This document shows positions 26,123 through 33,114 of a stretch of DNA of 64,000 nt, piece after piece. Where the stretch lies: contig NZ_CP020105.1 in the NCBI RefSeq assembly GCF_002067135.1, forward strand, positions 2,542,001-2,606,000, written 5' to 3'. A program made the position numbers and the translations under genes. The stretch's first letter is position 1. Every line of letters begins with the position of its first letter. The notes below the pieces were generated by a model, which worked only from the letters and a program-made list of their open reading frames with translations, was not told where the DNA came from and ran no database searches. This stretch comes from Spirosoma rigui. Its GTDB lineage: Bacteria > Bacteroidota > Bacteroidia > Cytophagales > Spirosomataceae.

Positions 26123-26227
26123 GGATTCTATAAGCAAAATGTGCCGCAGCAAGGGGTGTGTGTTGGCGATGATCTACCCTTTTACTACATTGTTGCCGAA
26201 GTGCTCCCTTAACCAAGCGGTCCATAC

Positions 26228-26812
26228 ATGAACGTAGCCAAGGCTAAACAGTTTGTTTTAAAAGTGCTAGCCGACGAGCTTTCGGCCACCCTGTATTACC
26301 ACGGTCTGCACCACGTGCTCGATGTGGTGGACGCGTCGGAACGGATTGCCCGGGCCGAATCGGTGACAGATGCCGAATCGCTCGACCTGCTTCAAACAGC
26401 CGCCCTGTTTCACGATGTCGGCTTTCTGTCGACTTACAAAGGGCACGAAGAAGCAGGGTGCACGTACGTTCGACGGGTGCTGCCTGACTTTGATTACACT
26501 GCCGCCCAGATCGATGCCATCTGCGGGATGATTATGGCAACCCGGATTCCGCAGTCACCCAAGACGAAACTAGAGGAAATTTTATGCGATGCTGACCTCG
26601 ATTACCTGGGCCGCGCTGACTTTGAGCCAATCGCCCACTCCCTCTATGAGGAATTGAGGACCCGCGCCATGGTGACCGACGAACAGACCTGGAATCGAAC
26701 CCAGGTCAGCTTTCTGGGAAGTCATCACTACTGGACACCCACAGCTGTTGCCACGCGGCAGGCGGCCAAAGAGCGACACCTGGCCGTACTGAGGGCATTA
26801 GTTGGGGTGTAG
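26228..26812 (+). CDS. HD domain phosphohydrolase
   Basis: 194 residues. The HD-superfamily metal ligands are visible: His near 28-29 in HGLHHVLDV, His62-Asp63 in ALFHDVGFL, a further His in GHEEAG, and Asp121 in CDADLDYLG. HD proteins hydrolyse phosphate esters, often nucleotides or cyclic dinucleotides; here no second domain indicates the substrate. It is cytoplasmic, transcribed separately from the flavin reductase, and ends at a strong terminator. Confidence 0.88.
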   Translation: MNVAKAKQFVLKVLADELSATLYYHGLHHVLDVVDASERIARAESVTDAESLDLLQTAALFHDVGFLSTYKGHEEAGCTYVRRVLPDFDYTAAQIDAICGMIMATRIPQSPKTKLEEILCDADLDYLGRADFEPIAHSLYEELRTRAMVTDEQTWNRTQVSFLGSHHYWTPTAVATRQAAKERHLAVLRALVGV

Positions 26813-26848
26813 GCCCGACAAAAGCGACACTACGCCCTTTGGATACAA

Positions 26849-26892
26849 CACCAGAACGCCCCGCAATCGATCGACTGCGGGGCGTTTTGGTG
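26849..26892. terminator. Bidirectional terminator
   Basis: 17-base arms (CACCAGAACGCCCCGCA and TGCGGGGCGTTTTGGTG, one G-T pair) around a 10-base loop, between convergent genes. The GC-rich core is flanked by T-rich sequence on the plus strand side. Confidence 0.88.
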
Positions 26893-26928
26893 TAATGAGA
26901 TAGCCGTTCAGAACGACGGTTGATTTTA

Positions 26929-28203
26929 TTACAGTTGTGGCTGTTCGAGCACAACGGTTTCATCGACAGCGCCGGTTTTACGGTTACGGAGCCAGAAAAA
27001 CAGAGCGATGAATGCAAAGATCAAAATGATGGGGAACGTCATCATGGTCGACAGCGTGGCCTGGCCGGTAGCCAGTTCAAGCGCAGAACCCGTCAGGCCA
27101 GCGGCTTCTTTTTCGGCGTGGTTCGAGTCAATCCACTTACCAATGATAGGCTGGAAGATAGACGTCGACAGCATACCTACCCCGCCAATAATGGACATGC
27201 CCAGCGCACCACTCAAGGGAACCCGCTGCGCTACGAAACCAATCATGGTTGGCCAGTTGAAACAGACGCCAAGACCAAAGATGACCGCAGCCAGGTAAGC
27301 AACCGGACCGGTAACCGTGCTGAACATATAGATGCCGATGGTGGCTAAAATGGCACCACCTAGTAACACACCCGTCTGGCCAAACTGCGCCACAACGGGA
27401 CCCGTGAACAGGCGACCCAGGGTCATGACGCCGAAGGTCAGCGCTAACACCAGCATAGCATCGGCTCCGCTGCTGCTCAGGACAACGGCTACCCACTGGT
27501 TAGGACCAAATTCGGTGATGGCGGTCAGGGCCATGCAGCAGAACAGGACAATGTACAGGGGGGTAAGCATTGCCTGGAAGTTTTTCGACAGCGACGTAAC
27601 ACCCTCTACTTTTGGTTTCGGGAACGCCTGACCGAAGAACAGAAACGCATATACCACCGTTGGCAGCATCAGCACCCAGATTTGCGCCTGCCAGGTAAAG
27701 CCGGCATCGGTCATAAACTTGGAGATCAAACTACCAATTACGATGCCACCGGGGAACCACATGTGGAAACGGCCCAGCATTTTATTCAGCTTGTTGCTGG
27801 AATACATGTCGGCGATCATGGGGTTACAGGCAGCCTCGGTGCAGCCGTTACCAAAGCCGATGAAGAAGGTCGAGAACAGCAGACCCGTATAGCCTCCCGC
27901 GTAGATCGTCAGCAAAATACCGAGTGTGTGCGCAACGACGGCCACCTGCATGATGATTTTTGGCCCTACCGTGTGGTATACCAGTCCACCGATGACCATC
28001 GAAATAGGGAAGCCAAAAAAGAACATGGAATTGATAAAGCCTAACTGCTCGCCGGTTAGCCCGAAGTCCTTGGCCAGCTGAGGCAGGATACCCGCCCGGA
28101 TACTGAAGGAAAAGGCTGTAGTGATAATGGCAAGGCAACTGGCCAAAAAGAGCCGTGAAGGGTTGACCGTTGAATTCAACGACTGGTCGTATGTGGTGCT
28201 CAT
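26929..28203 (-). CDS. MFS sugar transporter
   Basis: About 424 residues with 12 predicted helices, taking the ATG at 28203 (MSTTYDQSLNSTV); an ATG at 28215 would add four residues. Features of the sugar-MFS branch are AGILPQLAKDFGLTGEQLGF after helix 1, GGLVYHTVGPKI, and GNGCTEAACNPMIADMY in helix 4-5. It diverges from two sugar dehydrogenase genes and a sugar isomerase-like gene, so it most likely imports the sugar or glycoside they process (inference from context). Confidence 0.88.
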   Translation of the reverse strand: MSTTYDQSLNSTVNPSRLFLASCLAIITTAFSFSIRAGILPQLAKDFGLTGEQLGFINSMFFFGFPISMVIGGLVYHTVGPKIIMQVAVVAHTLGILLTIYAGGYTGLLFSTFFIGFGNGCTEAACNPMIADMYSSNKLNKMLGRFHMWFPGGIVIGSLISKFMTDAGFTWQAQIWVLMLPTVVYAFLFFGQAFPKPKVEGVTSLSKNFQAMLTPLYIVLFCCMALTAITEFGPNQWVAVVLSSSGADAMLVLALTFGVMTLGRLFTGPVVAQFGQTGVLLGGAILATIGIYMFSTVTGPVAYLAAVIFGLGVCFNWPTMIGFVAQRVPLSGALGMSIIGGVGMLSTSIFQPIIGKWIDSNHAEKEAAGLTGSALELATGQATLSTMMTFPIILIFAFIALFFWLRNRKTGAVDETVVLEQPQL

Positions 28204-28760
28204 GGGGTTTGGCAAAGGGGCTAGGTTATGTATGAAAAAAGTATGTCTGAGAATTAGATAAACAAAAATAGCAATTATGCCCTAAAAACAACGAAACGGC
28301 CCATTCTACTTGTATAAGCGCAGCCAAGATTGATGGATCTGGTTTTGACTTGTAGGCTGGGGCTGCCAGACCATTGATGAACTTCGTATCGGGTAGCGGG
28401 GCCATCAACATGACGAGTTCGTCGGGTTCCAACGCGGCTGACGTGAACAGTACGACTGAGTTTGGTTTTGGCGTCAAGTACACGACGGCCAGGAATCCCA
28501 ATAGGCAGGGTGACATTACTGTCTCTAATTACAGTACGGTGGTGTATGTGTCGCGTACCGATCAGGTCCGGGGCACTTCCAGTACGCTGAGCTTTTTTGT
28601 GTAGCTGGAATACTGATAAATCACATAGCCAGCGGAAGTTAGCGGCAGTTGCATGAGTAAAAAGCAGTGAGGACGTCCTTACAAAAAGGCCGAAAGCACA
28701 TTCTTTTCAGCCTTTTTCCATAAGTTGCAGGCTGAATTCTGCTGTCAACTTTTCTCAACA
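28204..28760. other. Divergent intergenic region of the sugar locus
   Basis: About 560 bases between the MFS gene and the first dehydrogenase. It holds a likely gene remnant (28377-28604) and must contain both promoters. A short CG-rich hairpin (AAAAAGGCCGAAAG...CTTTTTCC) lies near 28683-28718. No exact TAnnTTTG box with good position was found. Confidence 0.5.
28377..28604 (+). pseudogene. Possible remnant of a secreted beta-rich protein
   Basis: A 75-residue open frame (MNFVSGSGAINMTSSSG to the end SSTLSFFV) preceded by an in-frame stop 24 bases upstream. It has no signal peptide but its Gly/Ser/Thr-rich, alternating pattern with FGFGVKYTT and VVYVSRTDQVRG looks like the C-terminal beta-sandwich of secreted Bacteroidota proteins. 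I read it as a decayed C-terminal fragment; chance coding cannot be excluded. Confidence 0.35.
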
Positions 28761-29918
28761 ATGATACATCGTAAATTACGCATGGGGCAGATCGGGGGTA
28801 GCCTCGACGCCTTTATAGGAGCTGTTCACCGGCGAGCCGCTGGTTTCGACAACGAAATTGAGCTGGTTTGTGGCGTATTCAGTCAGTCGGTCGAGAAATC
28901 GAAAGCAACGGGCCATGCGCTCTACCTGCCGGAAGACCGGGTATACGAAAACTTCGAGCAGATGATTCTGCGTGAGAAAGAACTGCCCGAAGGCGAACGC
29001 ATGGATTTTGTCAGTATCGTGACACCTAATCACATGCACTTCCCGCCCGCCAAGATGGCCCTCGAAAACGGGTTTCATGTCATTTGCGATAAACCCATGA
29101 CACTGACGCTGGAACAGGCTAAAGACCTGGCCCAGATTGTTGAACAAACCGGGCTCGTTTTCGGGCTGACGCACAACTACACGGGCTATCCCATGGTGAA
29201 AGAAGCTCGGGACATGATCAAAAACGGGAAACTCGGCAAACTGCGTAAAGTAGTGGTTGAGTATCCCCAGGGCTGGCTGTCCCGCGCCGAGGAACATAAC
29301 GATTATAAACAGGCTATCTGGCGCACTGATCCAACCAAATCGGGGGCTGCTGGCGCCATGGGTGACATTGGCACCCACGCCGAGAACCTCGCTGAGTACG
29401 TAACGGGGCTAAAAATCGAAGAGCTCTGCGCTGATCTGAGTACGTTCGTGCCCGGCCGTCAGCTCGACGACGATGGTAACGTGCTGCTCCGTTTCGAAGG
29501 GGGCGCCAAAGGCGTGCTGCACGCCAGCCAGATCAGCAACGGGGAGGAGAACGCCCTCAAAATCTACGTATATGGCGAACTGGGTGGCCTGGAATGGCAC
29601 CAGATGGAGCCCAATACGCTCTACTACAAAACGCAGGAGGGGCAACGACTTATCCGGACGAACGTAGGCGAAATGTCGCCCGCGGCTAAAGCCCACCTCC
29701 GGATGCCCGCCGGGCACCCGGAAGGTTTCTTTGAAGCTTTTGCGAATATATACCGCAATTTCGCCTTCGCGGTCAAGGCGCACATGGACGGTCGGGAAGC
29801 CGATCCGCTCTATGACTTTCCAGGCGTAGCAGACGGTGTACGGGGCCTTGCCTTTATCGATACCGTCATCGCATCGAGCCGGGACGACTCTAAAAAGTGG
29901 ACTAAGTTTGTACAGTAG
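28761..29918 (+). CDS. Gfo/Idh/MocA family oxidoreductase
   Basis: 385 residues from the ATG at 28761 ([13 protein letters not shown]); the frame upstream is not family-like. The N-terminal Rossmann fold has a variant nucleotide loop ([17 protein letters not shown]), then [18 protein letters not shown] and the catalytic-site motif [12 protein letters not shown] with its Lys. The C-terminal alpha/beta domain contains [19 protein letters not shown] with the His expected near the active site. Such enzymes oxidise or reduce sugars and cyclitols, several of them at C3. First gene of a three-gene plus-strand unit with another dehydrogenase and a TIM-barrel isomerase. Confidence 0.92.
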   Translation: MIHRKLRMGQIGGSLDAFIGAVHRRAAGFDNEIELVCGVFSQSVEKSKATGHALYLPEDRVYENFEQMILREKELPEGERMDFVSIVTPNHMHFPPAKMALENGFHVICDKPMTLTLEQAKDLAQIVEQTGLVFGLTHNYTGYPMVKEARDMIKNGKLGKLRKVVVEYPQGWLSRAEEHNDYKQAIWRTDPTKSGAAGAMGDIGTHAENLAEYVTGLKIEELCADLSTFVPGRQLDDDGNVLLRFEGGAKGVLHASQISNGEENALKIYVYGELGGLEWHQMEPNTLYYKTQEGQRLIRTNVGEMSPAAKAHLRMPAGHPEGFFEAFANIYRNFAFAVKAHMDGREADPLYDFPGVADGVRGLAFIDTVIASSRDDSKKWTKFVQ

Positions 29919-29934
29919 AGAAAATTATTACCCG

Positions 29935-30003
29935 GAAATTCGCAGTGTTAAAAAGAGATACGCGGAGAAATCTGTGCGTATTCTCTTTTACACTGCGAAT
30001 TTC
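29935..30003. repeat. Long inverted repeat between the two dehydrogenase genes
   Basis: Arms of 29 and 28 bases (29935-29963 and 29976-30003), identical except for a one-base shift in an A-run and near the tip, around a 12-base loop. The core reads CGCAGTGT...ACACTGCG. It fills most of the 111-base gap and would form a very stable mRNA hairpin. It could uncouple the levels of the two genes, protect the upstream mRNA, or be a small palindromic mobile repeat. Confidence 0.7.
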
Positions 30004-30029
30004 TGTACAACAACCATAACCCCAAACCA

Positions 30030-31178
30030 ATGCAAAAAATCAAAATAGGCGTTGTCGGCACTGGATTTATCGGACCCGCCCACATTGAAGCCCTCCGTCG
30101 GCTACCCAACACAGATGTTATTGCACTCTGTGAAGTGACGCCCGAACTCGCCCGTCAGAAAGCCGATCAACTGGGTATTGAACGGTCGTGTACGTTTGAG
30201 GAACTGCTTCAGATGGAGGATATCCAGGTTGTACACGTCTGCACGCCTAACTTCCTGCACTATAGTCAATCGAAAGCGGCCTTGCTGGCCGGTAAGCACG
30301 TCGTGTGCGAAAAGCCCCTCGCCAAAGACCTCCACGAAGCCAAAGAACTAGTCGAACTAGCCGCGCAAACAGGCCTCGTCAACGCAGTGCATTTCAACCT
30401 GCGCTACTATCCGCTGGTTCGGCAGATGCGTGTAATGCGCGAGAAGAGCGACCTGGGCGATGTCTATAGCGTCATTGGCTCGTACCTGCAGGACTGGCTT
30501 TTCTACGAGACGGATTACAACTGGCGTCTCGAACCGGATAAATCGGGTGATTCGCGGGCAATTGCCGACATTGGCTCCCACCTGATGGACAGCCTGGAAT
30601 ACATCACTGGTCTGAAAACGGTAGCCGTTATGGCCGATTTCAATACCGTTCACAAAACCCGGAAAAAGCCGCTGAAACCCGTTGAGACCTACTCAGGTAA
30701 GATGCTCCAGCCGGAAGATTACGCCGATGTACCCATCTCGACCGAAGACCACGCCAACGTGCTGCTGCGGTTCGACAATGGCAACCGGGGAGTCATCACG
30801 GTTTCGCAGGTAGCAGCGGGCCGGAAAAACCAGATGAAACTGGAGATTTCGGGTTCGAAGAAAACCGTGCACTGGAACTCCGAATCGCCCAACGAAATGT
30901 GGATCGGTAACCGCGACGGTGCTAATGAGTCGTTCATGCGCGACCCATCCCTGGCATACCCCGAAGCTCGTTCGGTCATCTCGTTCCCTGGCGGTCACAA
31001 CGAAGGATTTCCTGATACATCAAAGCAGCTCTTCAAAGAAGTGTATGAAGCCGTTGCCGCTGGCAAACAGCCTGAGAACCCCACGTTCCCAACTTTCGCT
31101 GATGGCTACCGCGAACTGCTGATCTGTGAGAAAATCCTCGAATCCAACCGTAAACAGGGATGGGTAACAATCGAGTAA
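30030..31178 (+). CDS. Gfo/Idh/MocA family oxidoreductase
   Basis: 382 residues. The Rossmann motif is canonical (GVVGTGFIGPAHIEAL), followed by VHVCTPNFLHYSQSKAAL and CEKPLAKDLHEA with the catalytic Lys. The C-terminal domain has the family's DIGSHLMDSLEYITG with an active-site His. It shares the fold but little sequence with its upstream neighbour, so this is a pair of different enzymes rather than a recent duplicate. Paired dehydrogenases of this kind could catalyse successive redox steps on one sugar (inference). No signal peptide. Confidence 0.94.
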   Translation: MQKIKIGVVGTGFIGPAHIEALRRLPNTDVIALCEVTPELARQKADQLGIERSCTFEELLQMEDIQVVHVCTPNFLHYSQSKAALLAGKHVVCEKPLAKDLHEAKELVELAAQTGLVNAVHFNLRYYPLVRQMRVMREKSDLGDVYSVIGSYLQDWLFYETDYNWRLEPDKSGDSRAIADIGSHLMDSLEYITGLKTVAVMADFNTVHKTRKKPLKPVETYSGKMLQPEDYADVPISTEDHANVLLRFDNGNRGVITVSQVAAGRKNQMKLEISGSKKTVHWNSESPNEMWIGNRDGANESFMRDPSLAYPEARSVISFPGGHNEGFPDTSKQLFKEVYEAVAAGKQPENPTFPTFADGYRELLICEKILESNRKQGWVTIE

Positions 31179-31191
31179 TTGAATGGGTAGT

Positions 31192-31251
31192 TTAATGTCC
31201 TGAAAGCAAATACTTTCACTTTTAAGTATAAAAGGAAGTCTGCGGACATTA
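31192..31251. repeat. Structured inverted repeat between dehydrogenase and isomerase genes
   Basis: Outer arms TAATGTCC and GGACATTA enclose smaller inverted segments (GAAAGcaaataCTTTC, and ACTTTT paired with AAAAGG-GAAGT-like sequence). It lies in the 143-base gap of the operon, mirroring the hairpin in the preceding gap. Confidence 0.5.
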
Positions 31252-31321
31252 GCACATTGAACCTGGAAAGCGGGGTGGTAACCCTGACTACGTCAGCACC
31301 TTATAACCAAACTACAGAAGA

Positions 31322-32374
31322 ATGAAAACAATGAAAGGACCTGGTATCTTTCTCGCTCAGTTTCTGGGCGATCAGGAACCGTTCAATTCGCTCGATTCGA
31401 TTGCCCGGTATATGGCCGGTCTTGGCTATAAAGGCATACAGATCCCAACCTGGGACCCCCGCCTGATCGATCTTAAGCAAGCGTCCGAAAGTCAGACGTA
31501 CTGCGATGAGCTGAAAGGTAAGCTCAAGGATATTGGTGTTGAAATCACCGAACTTGCTACGCACCTGCAAGGGCAGCTCGTAGCGGTGCACCCCGCCTAC
31601 GGCGCTATGTTCGATGGCTTCGGCCCGGCCGAACTGGCGGGTAAGCCCAAAGACCAGCAAGCCTGGGCTGTTGATCAGCTGATTATGACGGCGAAAGCCA
31701 GCAAAAACCTGGGATTAGTGGCTAGCCCTACTTTTTCGGGGGCGCTGTTGTGGCCCTTCGTTTATCCGTGGCCACAACGTCCGTCAGGACTGGTAGAGAC
31801 GGGTTTCAAAGAGCTTGCTGATCGCTGGCTGCCCATTCTGAACGCTTACGACGAAGCGGGTGTCGACGTAGCCTATGAGCTGCACCCCGGAGAGGATCTG
31901 CACGATGGCATCACGTTCGAGATGTTCCTGGAGAAAGTGGGTAATCACCCCCGCGCCGGTATTAACTACGACCCGAGCCACTTTGTCCTACAGCAACTGG
32001 ACTACCTGCAGTTTATTGATTTCTACCACGACCGTATTTTCGCCTACCACGTGAAAGATGCCGAGTTCAACCCAACGGGTAAGCAAGGCGTATATGGCGG
32101 ATACCAGGGTTGGGTAGAGCGGGCCGGTCGGTTCCGTTCGCTGGGTGACGGACAGGTTGATTTTGCGGGTATCTTCTCCAAACTGGCGCAGTACGATTAC
32201 GATCGCTGGGCGGTGCTGGAGTGGGAGTGTGCCATCAAGCACCCCGAGCAGGGCGCAGCCGAAGGGGCACCGTTCATTGCCGATCATATTATCCGCGTTA
32301 CTGAACGGGCTTTCGACGATTTTGCCGGAACGGGCGCGGATGAGAACTTCAACAAAAAGGTGCTGGGACTCTAA
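31322..32374 (+). CDS. Sugar phosphate isomerase/epimerase family protein
   Basis: 350 residues, a xylose isomerase-like TIM barrel. Metal-binding residues are visible: Glu in AYELHPGEDL, Asp/His in NYDPSHFV, His/Asp in YHVKDAEF and Glu in VLEWECAIKHPEQG. It is clearly longer than, and different from, the other TIM barrel in this window (4717-5526). In other Bacteroidota, TIM barrels of this fold next to Gfo/Idh dehydrogenases act on 3-keto-sugars; that role is possible here but not shown. Last gene of the unit, followed by a strong terminator. Confidence 0.92.
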   Translation: MKTMKGPGIFLAQFLGDQEPFNSLDSIARYMAGLGYKGIQIPTWDPRLIDLKQASESQTYCDELKGKLKDIGVEITELATHLQGQLVAVHPAYGAMFDGFGPAELAGKPKDQQAWAVDQLIMTAKASKNLGLVASPTFSGALLWPFVYPWPQRPSGLVETGFKELADRWLPILNAYDEAGVDVAYELHPGEDLHDGITFEMFLEKVGNHPRAGINYDPSHFVLQQLDYLQFIDFYHDRIFAYHVKDAEFNPTGKQGVYGGYQGWVERAGRFRSLGDGQVDFAGIFSKLAQYDYDRWAVLEWECAIKHPEQGAAEGAPFIADHIIRVTERAFDDFAGTGADENFNKKVLGL

Positions 32375-32435
32375 GCATTCCAGACAACCAGTAAGACTAG
32401 GCTGCGAACCTGATCTTACTCAGTCACCAGTGTAT

Positions 32436-32465
32436 AAAGCCGGGTTTTCGAACCCGGCTTTTTTT
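32436..32465 (+). terminator. Rho-independent terminator of the sugar operon
   Basis: Perfect 11-base arms (AAAGCCGGGTT and AACCCGGCTTT) around a TTCG tetraloop, followed by a run of T's. This is the clearest intrinsic terminator in the window. Confidence 0.95.
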
Positions 32466-32735
32466 GCGTTGCGACGTCCCGTTGCGAAACGGTCCGTGCG
32501 CAAAAAAGGTGGGTAGCCATTGAATGTGGCATCCAGACAGCCCGTTTTTTGCCCACCTGATAGTCGTGCATGTTTATGCACCGAAAACTACGAATCAACG
32601 ACACAGACATGGCCTGAACAGAACGGATTTTTAAGTTGGTTGGGCTTAACTGGTCCTAGTACAATTTCAGACTGCAGCAGACAATTTACCGGCAATGGCG
32701 GTTAAGAACAGGCAACCTGTTTCCTGTGTATCATT
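32466..32735. other. Leader region of the SMR exporter gene
   Basis: 270 bases with two small hairpins, CCGTTgcgaAACGG near 32480 and GTGCATgtttATGCAC at 32566-32581. I looked for the guanidine-I, -II and -III riboswitch cores that often precede guanidinium exporters and did not find them. No gene seen. Confidence 0.45.
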
Positions 32736-33056
32736 ATGTCGTGGTTACTGCTTATCCTCGCTGGCCTTTTCGAGGTCGGTTTCACAACCTGTCTCAAACT
32801 ATCCGATAATTTTCGAAACCTTGGCTGGGCTGCTGGCTTCCTGGTCTGCACCGTGCTCAGCTTTTATTTCCTCAATAAAGCTGCTCAGGTTATTCCGCTG
32901 GGTACTGCCTATGCCGTCTGGACGGGTATTGGGGCGGTAGGGACGGTCATCATTGGGATGGCGTTCTTCCGGGAGCCCAGCGATTTCTGGCGGCTGTTTT
33001 TCATCGTGCTTCTGATCGGGTCGGTCATTGGGCTCAAGGCCGTATCGGCCCACTAA
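32736..33056 (+). CDS. gdx: SMR family exporter, guanidinium (Gdx/SugE) type
   Basis: 106 residues in four transmembrane helices, functioning as a dual-topology dimer in the inner membrane. Glu13 in AGLFEVGF is the essential proton and substrate site. The sequence IPLGTAYAVWTGIGAVGT in helix 3 is typical of the guanidinium-exporting Gdx (SugE) branch rather than the multidrug EmrE branch. The gene is single; such exporters often occur as one gene. The subtype call rests on these motifs only. Confidence 0.88.
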   Translation: MSWLLLILAGLFEVGFTTCLKLSDNFRNLGWAAGFLVCTVLSFYFLNKAAQVIPLGTAYAVWTGIGAVGTVIIGMAFFREPSDFWRLFFIVLLIGSVIGLKAVSAH

Positions 33057-33098
33057 CGAAGACGGGGCTGATCATTGCATGAAACAGCCCCGCTTCGT
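33056..33098. terminator. Bidirectional terminator
   Basis: Arms ACGAAGaCGGGGCTG and CAGCCCCGCTTCGT (one bulged base) around a 14-base loop, between the convergent exporter and mutS2 genes. It begins on the last base of the exporter's stop codon. Confidence 0.85.
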
Positions 33099-33114
33099 TC
33101 TGGAATCTATCGTA

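Noticed and set aside
32520-32705. 61-residue frame in the exporter leader
   Set aside because: Cys/Ser/Thr-scrambled composition, no homology feel and crossing the small hairpins; treated as noncoding.
32466-32735. Guanidine riboswitch before the SMR exporter
   Set aside because: None of the conserved cores of the three classes could be found by eye, and the small hairpins present do not match them.
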